From Dehalococcoidia bacterium (lineage in GTDB: Bacteria; Chloroflexota; Dehalococcoidia; SZUA-161): a stretch of DNA of 10,052 nucleotides. Every line of letters starts with the position of its first letter. Within the stretch, counting starts at the first letter, position 1. The notes under the pieces are model-generated. The model was given only the letters and a program-made list of their open reading frames with translations, ran no database searches and was not told the origin of the DNA. Below, piece by piece: positions 1-7,323 of this stretch. Location: the NCBI GenBank assembly GCA_014859215.1, contig JACUUS010000079.1, positions 1-10,052 on the forward strand, in the 5' to 3' direction. The translations under genes and the position numbers were made by a program.

Positions 1-249
1 TGTCGCAGTATGAAGCAATTCAACCCCTACGGCGACCGGGATGAGCACTTCGTTCCTGCATCCATCGCACATCTTGCCTGAAAGGAGCGTCAGGGCCGGG
101 CGTACTCGCTTTCCGCCGCTGTTTACAATATAGTCGAGCAGTTCTGCCAGCCATGAGTACTCAACGTCGGCGATAGCTCTTATTTCGTCCTCAACCAGTA
201 CGATCTCTGATCTTACCGGTTCGAACACTGATTCTTTGATACGGGCCAT
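1..249 (-). CDS. Trans-polyprenyl diphosphate synthase, N-terminal part (runs off the left edge)
   Basis: This gene encodes the first 83 residues of an isoprenyl diphosphate synthase. The family condenses isopentenyl diphosphate with an allylic diphosphate to build long trans-prenyl chains (quinone tails, carotenoid or lipid precursors) and releases pyrophosphate. The sequence shows the family's N-terminal signature GGKRVRP (residues 45-51), which contacts isopentenyl diphosphate, followed by a helix with PALTLLSG and then VGVELLHTAT (74-83). That segment normally leads directly into the first aspartate-rich DDxxD motif, which lies beyond the edge. The ATG at 249-247 has an AGGA six bases upstream. 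It lies 16 bases after the RND permease stop on the same strand, so it is very likely the next gene of the same operon. Chain length (geranylgeranyl, heptaprenyl, octaprenyl or longer) cannot be judged because the determinants near the DDxxD motif are missing, so no symbol is given. Confidence 0.9.
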   Translation of the reverse strand, partial: MARIKESVFEPVRSEIVLVEDEIRAIADVEYSWLAELLDYIVNSGGKRVRPALTLLSGKMCDGCRNEVLIPVAVGVELLHTAT

Positions 250-265
250 TTAAAGTCCTGCCAAC

Positions 266-3200
266 CTAGCTGGCTCTAGCTGACCGTCTCCGTACATTGT
301 CTATCAGACTATAAATAACCGGAATGACCAGCAGAGTCAAGAGAGTCGAACTAAACAGACCTCCTATGACCACCACCGCGAGTTCAGCAGCGATAATCGT
401 GCCCTCTCCTACACCCCACGCGAGAGGCGCCATAGCGATCATAGTGGTCAAAGCAGTCATAAGGATGGGCCGCAGGCGTGTCCGTCCGGCCTCGACAATA
501 GCATCATTTACTCTCATACCGCCCTTGCGCAACTGCTCAACGAGGGCAATCAGGACGATAGCATTAGTGAGAACGATCCCTACAAGCATGAGCATGCCCA
601 TAAGGCCGGAAACCCCGAGCGTATTCCCCGTGATGAGGAGAGCGAGGAAAGCGCCAATGGAAGCCAGCGGCAGGCTCACCATTACGATGACTGGATTGAG
701 GACAGAACGCATGGTCAGAACCAGAATAAGCAGCGCAATGAATATGGCGCCGAGAATCGCTCTCCCCATTGAGGAAAAGGTCTCCTGCATTTCCTCGGCG
801 ATCCCGCCTGTGCTTATTTCAATGTCCTCCATGCCGGGCTTAGAAAGAATCTCATCAATCTCTTTCTCTACCGCCCTGTTGACCGCTCCCACATTCTTCT
901 CGGTTATTATACCGCTCAGGTTTATTGAGCGCTTCTGATCGACGCGTCCGATATGCGTCTGGGCAGGAGCAAGTCGGATATCCGCGATGCTTTGCAGCGA
1001 GAACGTCTGGGGCCAACCCACTGTCAATCCGCGAGCCAGTGTCTCCGGGTCCGGGCTGGCGTATAGGGCCGCGGCCAACCCTCCGATGTAGACACCGTAT
1101 GGTTCTCCGTCGACGTAACTCCGCACCCCCGGCAGGCTGTTGCCTGCCCTCAAGAAGAGCAACTCCATTTCCAGTTGCCTTGTTTGCTCCTCCGTCAAGC
1201 CCAATTCGGCAAGCTTCTCGGGGTCTTGCTTTATAACCAATCTGGGAACCATCAGAGTGGCATCGCTTTCCACGCTGGATAATCCCTTCATTTCAATAAG
1301 GCGTTCGTACAGCATCGAGGCCGCTAATGACAGGGTGTTCAAGTCATCGCCGCTGACTGTCACTTCCACCTGCGAAGACCCCATGCCCTGCGCCATTCCC
1401 GAACTGCCCATCATATCGGAAACGGAAACGCCCTCAATCTCGTTGTCGCTCATGAGCCGCTCAAGATTGGCTCTCTCCTGGTCCATGTCCGAATCCGGCG
1501 TCAACTTTGCCAGTATCCTGGCTGTATTGTCGCCGGCTCCCATGGCAGTCCCTACAGCTCCGGATAAGGAGGATGAACTACCCACAGTCGTGGCGAAGAG
1601 TTCTATCTGATCGACGTCCTTCAGCAGTTCTTCAATCCGGGAAGCGAGCACGCTCGTAGTGCTGAGGCTGGTTCCGGGAGGCAGTTCTATGTCCATTACA
1701 AGCATCTTCTCACTTGTTGAGGGCATGAAGGAGGTCCCGATGATAGGAAGAAGCCCCAGACTTCCCAGGAACAGCGCTCCCGTGATAACGAGCGTTATTG
1801 CGCGGTGACCTAGAGCCCATTTCAGGGAGGGGACATAAGCCTTCTGATACCAGGCATCGCCTCTCGCAGACTTCGCTTCGTTTTCCACTTCCCTCCTGCT
1901 GACAAAGTGACTGGAAAAGGCCGGTATCATAATCAGCGCAATGAAGAGGGAGGCCAGCAAAGCGTACGTGATTGTCAGGGCAAAGGGCAAGAAGAGTTCG
2001 CCTACTATACCTCCTACGAACAGCAACGGTACGAAGATGGCAACGGTAGCCAGGGTAGACGCTGTTATCGGCGTGGCTACTTCCTTGGCGCCCCTGACCA
2101 CGGCTTCCCGGAAATCCTGGCCTTGCTGCAGCCGGCGGTAGACGACCTCGCTGACCACTATGCTGTTATCTATCAGCCGCCCCACAGCAATGGCCATGGC
2201 GCTCAGAGTAAAAAGATTGATGGTCACACCAGAAAACTTCATACCCAGGAATCCGATCAAGACGCTTACAGGAATGGAGGCCGCTGTTACGAGTGAGACC
2301 CGGAAAGCTCTCAAAAAGAAGAACACTACGATAGTGGCCAGCACGCCTCCGATTATGGCCATCTGCAATAACTGGTTTATGCTTCTCTCAATGTATGTAC
2401 CCTGATTGAAGACAGGCCCCAGTGCCATATCCTCCCCGAGCTCGGCCCGGATTTCGTCAGCCTTAGCCATTAGGGCTCGCGCCACATCAACAGTATTTGC
2501 CTCCCTGGCCTTTGTGATGGATATGGTCGCATTTGGCACGCCATTTTCTCTGGTTATCACCGTCCTGGGAGCGGGTCCAACCGAGATTTCCGCTATATCC
2601 TCGAGAACGAGAGGTCCACCAAATGTAAGCTCTGCAAGGTCCTGAAGGGAAGCATATTCCGGACTTAGTGAAATAAGGCCCGCAATCTGGTACATGGATA
2701 TGCCGTATTCAACCAATTTAGCGGGATCAGGCGCGATAATAACCTGTTCATTCTGACCGCCCTCGATCTCAGCCAGAAGAACACCGTCAACGGATTCAAG
2801 CTCAGGGACGACAAGCGTTTCCGCAATATGTCTGAGTTCGTCGGGCGGAACATTGCCGCTAAGACTGAATACAGCCAGGGGCATCAGATCAAGGTTAATG
2901 GGCAAGACATGCGGGTTCTCCTGTACTTGAGGACTGACAAGCGGAAGACCGACTACCGACGCCGGCAGATTGAGGCCTGGAATCCCCTCTCTTATCGAAG
3001 CCTGAACCTTATCCATTCCTGTGCCGTACTCAAAGTCGACGAATATAACCGATATTTGCTCTGCGGACGTGGAATAGATGTGTCGCAGGCCTCGGTCCTT
3101 CCATTGCTCTGAGATCAGACCCTCGACCGGTACCGTTACCTCGTCCAGCACCATCTCCGGCGAAGCATCGGGGTATACAGTGATGACAGTCATCATAGGA

Positions 3201-3328
3201 AGGTCAAAAGCAGGCAGCAGCTCCATTTTGAGCTGGAAGGTAGCCCAGACGGATGCGCCTATGAGCAGCAGGGTAAGCAACAGCGTGACCGCCCGATTAC
3301 GTATGGCCAGCTTGCTCAGATACCACAT
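266..3328 (-). CDS. RND-family efflux transporter permease (AcrB/HAE1-like)
   Basis: This is a full-length 1020-residue inner-membrane pump of the resistance-nodulation-division superfamily. Members export drugs, lipids or surfactant-like compounds using an ion gradient. The layout is canonical: TM1 at about 13-30, a large outer loop (about 31-320), TM2-TM6 (about 322-472), TM7 (about 508-527), a second large loop (about 530-850) and TM8-TM12 (about 858-1005). The N-terminal block with ELLPAFDLP and YPDASPEMV (36-60) is typical of the drug-efflux branch. In TM4, where AcrB has an Asp-Asp pair, this protein reads RLIDNSIVV, leaving D387 followed by N388. In TM10, where AcrB has its key lysine, it reads VLTNAIVLI, with T921 at that place. 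The second loop carries a Ser/Gly/Met-rich stretch (about 635-652). The ATG has GGGAG seven bases upstream. No membrane-fusion adaptor or outer-membrane channel gene is next to it. The substrate is unknown; SwrC-like single-component pumps of monoderms are the nearest analogy I can name. Confidence 0.93.
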   Translation of the reverse strand: MWYLSKLAIRNRAVTLLLTLLLIGASVWATFQLKMELLPAFDLPMMTVITVYPDASPEMVLDEVTVPVEGLISEQWKDRGLRHIYSTSAEQISVIFVDFEYGTGMDKVQASIREGIPGLNLPASVVGLPLVSPQVQENPHVLPINLDLMPLAVFSLSGNVPPDELRHIAETLVVPELESVDGVLLAEIEGGQNEQVIIAPDPAKLVEYGISMYQIAGLISLSPEYASLQDLAELTFGGPLVLEDIAEISVGPAPRTVITRENGVPNATISITKAREANTVDVARALMAKADEIRAELGEDMALGPVFNQGTYIERSINQLLQMAIIGGVLATIVVFFFLRAFRVSLVTAASIPVSVLIGFLGMKFSGVTINLFTLSAMAIAVGRLIDNSIVVSEVVYRRLQQGQDFREAVVRGAKEVATPITASTLATVAIFVPLLFVGGIVGELFLPFALTITYALLASLFIALIMIPAFSSHFVSRREVENEAKSARGDAWYQKAYVPSLKWALGHRAITLVITGALFLGSLGLLPIIGTSFMPSTSEKMLVMDIELPPGTSLSTTSVLASRIEELLKDVDQIELFATTVGSSSSLSGAVGTAMGAGDNTARILAKLTPDSDMDQERANLERLMSDNEIEGVSVSDMMGSSGMAQGMGSSQVEVTVSGDDLNTLSLAASMLYERLIEMKGLSSVESDATLMVPRLVIKQDPEKLAELGLTEEQTRQLEMELLFLRAGNSLPGVRSYVDGEPYGVYIGGLAAALYASPDPETLARGLTVGWPQTFSLQSIADIRLAPAQTHIGRVDQKRSINLSGIITEKNVGAVNRAVEKEIDEILSKPGMEDIEISTGGIAEEMQETFSSMGRAILGAIFIALLILVLTMRSVLNPVIVMVSLPLASIGAFLALLITGNTLGVSGLMGMLMLVGIVLTNAIVLIALVEQLRKGGMRVNDAIVEAGRTRLRPILMTALTTMIAMAPLAWGVGEGTIIAAELAVVVIGGLFSSTLLTLLVIPVIYSLIDNVRRRSARAS

Positions 3329-3352
3329 CTTTGTTCTCCCAGCCGGAAATTA

Positions 3353-5029
3353 TCAGGCATGCACTACACTCTCTTCGAGACGTCTGTCTTCTTCTTCAAT
3401 CACGCTTTCATCCAGCTTGCTGAACAACGGCTGCGGCTGCGGCAGCTTCTTCCCGGAAGGCGGGATCGAGAAGCTCCATCCCTGTAAGTCAAGATCACCC
3501 TCACATCCCAGCAAATGATGCAGCTTCGCCGAGCTGAAGGGTAGGAAAGGATAGAATACGGTCTTGAGGCAGGATATGACCGCAAGGGTCGTGCGGACGG
3601 CCACTGCCGCTGACGCGGGATCATCCTTTATTGCCTTCCACGGAGCTTTGGAATCAAGGTATCGATTAGCTTCCTGGGAAAGGGACATCGCCTCTCTTAT
3701 ACCGTCTCTGAAGTGGCAATCACTGAGAAGCGCGGCGACGCGGTCAAGGGTCGCCCTCGCCCTATCGACCAGTTGCGTCGATGGCTCATCCAGGGCCGGG
3801 GTTTCGGGGATGACACCGCCGAAATGCCGGTCCACAAAGGTGAGAACACGATGGACGAGGTTGCCGTATGTGGCGACCAGCTCATCATTGTTCCGCCTGA
3901 CGTATTCTCTCCAGCTGAAATCAGTATCTCCCGTTTCAGGCATGTTCGCGGAAAGGAGATAGCGGAGAGGGTCGGGAGGATACCGATCGAGATAATCGGG
4001 AAGCCAGACAGCCCAGTTACGGCTGGTAGACAGCTGCTTGCCCCTGAGAGTAAGGAATTCATTAGCGGGGACATCATAAGGGAGAGAAAGCCCGTTGTAG
4101 GCCTTCAAGATGGCTGGCCAGATCACTGTGTGAAACACGATATTGTCTTTGCCGATGAAGTAGTAGCTCTTTGACCCTCGCTCCCAGTACGGGCGCCAGC
4201 CTTCGGGGTCGCCGCGTCGCGCAGCCCACTCCCTGGACGCTGAAAGGTAGCCGATCACTGCTTCAAACCAGACATAGATGCGCTTATCCTCATAGCCTGT
4301 AAGCGGTACCGGAATACCCCATTCAATATCACGGGTTATGGCACGGTCCCTGAGTCCGTCAGCGAGGTAGCGCATCGTGAAATTGTACACATTGGGCCGC
4401 CAGTGCTTCTGCTGCTGCACCCAGACCTTCAGCTGCTCCTCGAAGGCCGTCAGTTTGAGGAAAAAATGTTCAGTTTCCCTGATTTCCGGAGTCCTGCCGC
4501 AAAGCCCGCAATAGAAGTCAATCAGATCAGAGGGGTTAAGAGGTTTACCACAGGCATCGCACTGGTCGCCTCTTGCGCCAGGGGCATGACAGTGTGGACA
4601 GGTGCCCTCGACATACCGATCCGGCAGAAAGCGCTTGCAGTTCAGACAAAACGGGAGAAGGACTTTGTCCAGATATATATGACCCTTCTCAAGCAGAGCC
4701 AGGAATATATCCTGGACAACGCGGGCATGATTCTCGGTGCCCGTGCTGGTGAACAAATCGAACGAGATGCCGAGTCTCTTAAAGGAATCAATAAAACTAG
4801 AGTGATACCGGCGCACTACTTCCCGGGGAGAAGTCCCTTCCTGTGCGGCCTTCAGGGTTACCGGCGTACCGTGCTGGTCGGACCCGGACACCATCAATAC
4901 CTGGTTTCCCCTGAGCCTGTGGAAGCGTGCGAAAATGTCGGCTGCCAGGTAGGCTCCGGCGACATGCCCGAGGTGTAGCGGGCCGTTCGCATAAGGCCAT
5001 GCCACCCCGACGAATATTCGCTCAGTCAT
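3353..5029 (-). CDS. metG: Methionyl-tRNA synthetase
   Basis: This cytoplasmic class I aminoacyl-tRNA synthetase charges tRNA-Met, including the initiator, using ATP and releasing AMP and pyrophosphate. Residue numbers count from the ATG at 5029 (558 aa). The Rossmann-fold HIGH motif is HLGH (19-22) after WPYANGP. The connective domain has four Cys pairs, C128/C131, C144/C147, C157/C160 and C174/C177, the two-knuckle zinc arrangement of MetG1-type enzymes. The KMSKS loop is degenerate, reading QLSTSR (332-337) after LRGK. The helical anticodon-binding domain begins at about 365-395 (DFSWREYVRRNNDEL). There is no C-terminal EMAP/Trbp tRNA-binding domain, so this is the short form. An in-frame TTG directly precedes the ATG (5032), but the ATG is preferred because a GAG lies seven bases upstream of it; the ribosome site is weak either way. 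The gene lies 48 bases after rsmI and 24 before the RND gene. Confidence 0.97.
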   Translation of the reverse strand: MTERIFVGVAWPYANGPLHLGHVAGAYLAADIFARFHRLRGNQVLMVSGSDQHGTPVTLKAAQEGTSPREVVRRYHSSFIDSFKRLGISFDLFTSTGTENHARVVQDIFLALLEKGHIYLDKVLLPFCLNCKRFLPDRYVEGTCPHCHAPGARGDQCDACGKPLNPSDLIDFYCGLCGRTPEIRETEHFFLKLTAFEEQLKVWVQQQKHWRPNVYNFTMRYLADGLRDRAITRDIEWGIPVPLTGYEDKRIYVWFEAVIGYLSASREWAARRGDPEGWRPYWERGSKSYYFIGKDNIVFHTVIWPAILKAYNGLSLPYDVPANEFLTLRGKQLSTSRNWAVWLPDYLDRYPPDPLRYLLSANMPETGDTDFSWREYVRRNNDELVATYGNLVHRVLTFVDRHFGGVIPETPALDEPSTQLVDRARATLDRVAALLSDCHFRDGIREAMSLSQEANRYLDSKAPWKAIKDDPASAAVAVRTTLAVISCLKTVFYPFLPFSSAKLHHLLGCEGDLDLQGWSFSIPPSGKKLPQPQPLFSKLDESVIEEEDRRLEESVVHA

Positions 5030-5077
5030 CAAGACACTCGATTGACTATTCTACCATACGTGCATCCAAATCAAAAG

Positions 5078-5890
5078 CTAGGATAGATCGAGCCACGCCC
5101 TGTAAAGAAGGTTCTTTGGCAGCCCGGTGGCAGTTGCGATCTCACCCACCGCTTTCCTTGCCGGGACGCCCCGTGATCTGTAATCCCTGAGACGTTCACG
5201 GACTTCCTGCGTTACACCGGCAGGTTGTGGCGCACTCCCCTCAATCACGACGGTGAACTCTCCCAGGGGCTCCCTGAAATGGTCGATGGCCTGCCTGACA
5301 GTGGCCCTGAAAACCTCTTCATGCAACTTGGTCAGCTCACGGCACACAGCAATTCTACGATCGCCCAGGATTTCGGCTATGTCGCCCAACGATGCCAGCA
5401 GCCTGTGAGGAGCTTCCAGGGCGACTAGTGTGCGAGGCTCACCGGAAATGGACTGTAGAAACCGCTTTCTGTCCCCGGCCTTTCGCGGGAGAAAGCCAAC
5501 GTATGTAAACTGATCGCAAGGCAAACCGGAGACCGCAAGGGCCGTGATAACGGCGGAGGGACCGGGTATGCCAATGACGCTGATTCCCTGAGCAAGCGCA
5601 GCTCGAACGAGGTCGTAACCGGGGTCGCTTATGCCGGGTGTACCGGCTTCGGAGACAAGAGCTACCTCATGTTTCCGCAATTGCTCCATCAGGTAAGGCA
5701 ACCTGCTCCTCTTGCCCTGTTCATAGTAACTGATTAGACGGGTCCTGACACCGTAAGCCCTGAGCAGCTTAAGCGTGGTGCGCGTATCTTCGGCCGCTAT
5801 GAGATGTACTTGCCTGAGGATTCGCACAGCGCGATGCGAGATGTCCTCCAGATTTCCTATGGGGGTAGCCACGATGTAAAGCGCCGGCAT
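5078..5890 (-). CDS. rsmI: 16S rRNA (cytidine-1402-2'-O)-methyltransferase
   Basis: RsmI uses S-adenosylmethionine to methylate the 2'-hydroxyl of C1402 in the 30S decoding centre, which helps tune start-codon choice and fidelity. The 270-residue protein is close to the usual family length. It shows the tetrapyrrole-methylase fold motifs in order: TPIGNLED (9-16), AEDTR (33-37), SEAGTPGISDPG (80-91, the usual SDAGTPG with Glu for Asp), IPGPSA (108-113) and RELTKLHEE (184-192). A C-terminal helix-turn-helix-like segment (about 225-268, with GEIATATGLPKNLLY) matches the RsmI HTH domain. The ATG at 5890 has no recognisable Shine-Dalgarno. Instead a TATAAT box ends seven bases upstream, so the mRNA may be leaderless. 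No in-frame stop separates the ATG from the -10 region, but no better start with a ribosome site is visible upstream. It appears to be the first gene of the rsmI-metG-RND-polyprenyl synthase cluster. Confidence 0.97.
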   Translation of the reverse strand: MPALYIVATPIGNLEDISHRAVRILRQVHLIAAEDTRTTLKLLRAYGVRTRLISYYEQGKRSRLPYLMEQLRKHEVALVSEAGTPGISDPGYDLVRAALAQGISVIGIPGPSAVITALAVSGLPCDQFTYVGFLPRKAGDRKRFLQSISGEPRTLVALEAPHRLLASLGDIAEILGDRRIAVCRELTKLHEEVFRATVRQAIDHFREPLGEFTVVIEGSAPQPAGVTQEVRERLRDYRSRGVPARKAVGEIATATGLPKNLLYRAWLDLS

Positions 5891-5897
5891 AGACAGG

Positions 5898-5927
5898 ATT
5901 ATAGACCACGCCCGTATTTGCAGTCCA
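5898..5927 (-). promoter_or_regulatory. Candidate sigma-70-type promoter of rsmI (leaderless)
   Basis: On the minus strand, TGGACT (complement of 5922-5927; four of six matches to TTGACA) lies 18 bases before a perfect TATAAT (complement of 5898-5903). Seven bases after the TATAAT comes the A of the rsmI ATG, so the predicted transcription start falls on or next to the start codon. This fits the lack of a Shine-Dalgarno before rsmI. The boxes are seen directly; the start point and promoter activity are inferred. Confidence 0.6.
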
Positions 5928-5953
5928 TACCCGCTGGCCGAAGCCGACCATCC

Positions 5954-5983
5954 TTGACTTGCGAATCCTGTTTATAGTATCCT
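5954..5983 (+). promoter_or_regulatory. Candidate promoter of guaB3
   Basis: On the plus strand, TTGACT (5954-5959, five of six matches to the -35 consensus) is followed after 18 bases by TATCCT (5978-5983, four of six). An alternative -10, TAGTAT (5975-5980), would give a 15-base spacer. Either would start a transcript about 25 bases before the guaB3 ATG. The -35 is good and the -10 is ambiguous. It is the only plausible plus-strand promoter I see in the 123-base divergent region. Confidence 0.45.
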
Positions 5984-6013
5984 TTCCCTAATATAAAGTC
6001 TTCGGGATGGTAC

Positions 6014-7165
6014 ATGGAACGAACACAGTATAAGATCCTCAGGCATGCCTACGGCTTCGATGAAATAGCCCTCGTCCCGGGTGATATCACGATCAACCCC
6101 GACCAGACAGACATCAGTTTTGTTATTGACCGCCTCGTTTTCGGAATTCCAATTCTGGCCTCTGCCATGGACGGGGTAGTTGATGCAAGATTCGCCGCAG
6201 CATTGGGGAAACTCGGAGGACTCGCAGTTCTGAACCTCGAAGGACTGCAGACAAGGTACGCTGACCCGGAGGGGGTACTGGACGAAATCGCGAATGCGGC
6301 TCCGGACAGGGTTACGCAAATTTTGCAGCGAGTTTACTCTGAGCCAATTAAAGAAAATCTCATCGGTGACCGAATTAGAGCAATCAAGGACGGCGGCGTT
6401 GTCTGTGCAGCCTCGCTTACTCCAGCCAACACCAAGCGTATTTCTCCTCTTGCGGCGGAAGCCGGAATGGACATACTCGTAGTTCAATCCACTGTGACCA
6501 CGGCCCGTCACATGTCTAAAAGCTATCGCGGCCTTATCTTTTCGGAGCTTGTCAAGCAGCTGCCGGTGCCTGTAGTGGTCGGCAACTGCGTCACGTACAG
6601 CTCCTGCCGGAAACTCATGGAGACCGGCATACACGGCGTGCTGGTCGGCGTCGGGCCGGGTGCTGCCTGTACGACCAGAGAGGTACTGGGCGTCGGGGTG
6701 CCCCAGGCGACCGCTACTATGGACTGTGCCGCAGCCCGTGACGACTATTTCAGGGCGTCCGGACGCTATGTTCCCATTATCAGCGATGGCGGTATCCGAA
6801 ACGGAGGAGACCTGTGCAAGGCTTTCGCCTGCGGCGCCGATGCTGTAATGCTTGGCTCAATTTTCGCTCAGTCAAAGGAAGCGCCGGGAAGAGGAAACCA
6901 CTGGGGAATGGCGACCCCGCACGAAGCCCTTCCTCGAGGGACCCGGATTCGGGTGAATATAAATGGGAGTCTGGAGCAAACCCTGTTCGGGCCGACTTCC
7001 GTCACCAACGGAACGCAGAATCTCGTGGGGGCTCTGCGAACCTCCATGGGAGTGTGCGGCGCCCGCAATATCAAGGAAATGCATCAGACCGAGATTGTGA
7101 TTGCACCCTCTATCAAGACCGAGGGGAAGTATTTCCAGCTGAGCCAGGGCCTGGCCGGACATTGA
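6014..7165 (+). CDS. guaB3: GuaB3-family IMP dehydrogenase-related protein
   Basis: This 383-residue cytoplasmic TIM-barrel protein belongs to the IMP dehydrogenase/GMP reductase superfamily and works at the IMP-XMP-GMP branch of purine metabolism. The barrel is recognisable from PILASAMDGV (46-55), the active-site loop GPGAACTTR (214-222) with C219 at the place of the catalytic cysteine (usually GSICTTR), SDGGIRNGGD (257-266) for the substrate phosphate, and GADAVMLGSIFA (274-285). No CBS domain pair is inserted after the first barrel strands. The mobile flap lacks the usual YRGMGS signature and instead reads GNHWGMATPHEALPRGTR (294-311). These are traits of the GuaB3 group known from actinobacteria, cyanobacteria and some Chloroflexota. 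As I recall, cyanobacterial GuaB3 has been reported as an unusual IMP dehydrogenase, while the actinobacterial role is unclear. The reaction here is therefore uncertain between IMP oxidation and GMP reduction. The Shine-Dalgarno is weak (GGGATGG just before the ATG). It is transcribed divergently from rsmI. Confidence 0.93.
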   Translation: MERTQYKILRHAYGFDEIALVPGDITINPDQTDISFVIDRLVFGIPILASAMDGVVDARFAAALGKLGGLAVLNLEGLQTRYADPEGVLDEIANAAPDRVTQILQRVYSEPIKENLIGDRIRAIKDGGVVCAASLTPANTKRISPLAAEAGMDILVVQSTVTTARHMSKSYRGLIFSELVKQLPVPVVVGNCVTYSSCRKLMETGIHGVLVGVGPGAACTTREVLGVGVPQATATMDCAAARDDYFRASGRYVPIISDGGIRNGGDLCKAFACGADAVMLGSIFAQSKEAPGRGNHWGMATPHEALPRGTRIRVNINGSLEQTLFGPTSVTNGTQNLVGALRTSMGVCGARNIKEMHQTEIVIAPSIKTEGKYFQLSQGLAGH

Positions 7166-7202
7166 TTTCAGCCGGGTTTGCAGCCCGAGATCTTATCTAA
7201 AC

Positions 7203-7231
7203 TTGACGCGAGATTGCGTCGCTGCTAGATT
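7203..7231 (+). promoter_or_regulatory. Candidate promoter of the first pyrophosphatase gene
   Basis: TTGACG (7203-7208, five of six matches to TTGACA) is followed after the ideal 17 bases by TAGATT (7226-7231, four of six matches to TATAAT). The predicted start near 7238 would give a leader of about 85 bases that contains the hairpin at 7265-7292. This suggests hppA can be transcribed independently of guaB3. It is inferred from box spacing only. Confidence 0.5.
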
Positions 7232-7264
7232 ATACGAAGTGTGTTTGAGTTAGACCGATTTTTC

Positions 7265-7292
7265 AGGAGACAGGTGACTATACCTGTCTCCT
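7265..7292 (+). terminator. 11-bp hairpin before hppA: guaB3 terminator or hppA leader element
   Basis: AGGAGACAGGT (7265-7275) and ACCTGTCTCCT (7282-7292) are exact inverted complements around a six-base loop, GACTAT. The tail is TTATTC, a short and interrupted U run, so it is a modest intrinsic terminator at best. It lies about 100 bases after the guaB3 stop and 31 bases before the hppA ATG. If the promoter at 7203-7231 is real, the hairpin lies inside the hppA leader and could attenuate it. The left arm also contains a GGAG that would be hidden when folded. The pairing is seen directly; the role is inferred. Confidence 0.5.
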
Positions 7293-7323
7293 TATTCATG
7301 CTCGAAAGCGAGGAATGCAGGAA

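Noticed and set aside
5030..5032. TTG codon as the metG start
   Set aside because: It directly precedes an ATG in frame, and the weak GAG ribosome site is better spaced for the ATG.
5048..5053. TAGAAT on the minus strand as a possible -10 box before metG
   Set aside because: The best upstream -35-like hexamer (TTGATT) is only 15 bases away and matches four of six positions; too weak to list as a promoter.
5972..6634. Long antisense open frame (220 codons) opposite guaB3
   Set aside because: It lies wholly against the strongly conserved guaB3 reading frame plus its promoter region, has no recognisable domain and is low-complexity in composition; it is a shadow frame.
7173..7187. CGGG...CCCG mini-hairpin directly after guaB3
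   Set aside because: The stem is only four base pairs with a seven-base loop and no U tract, so it is within chance expectation.
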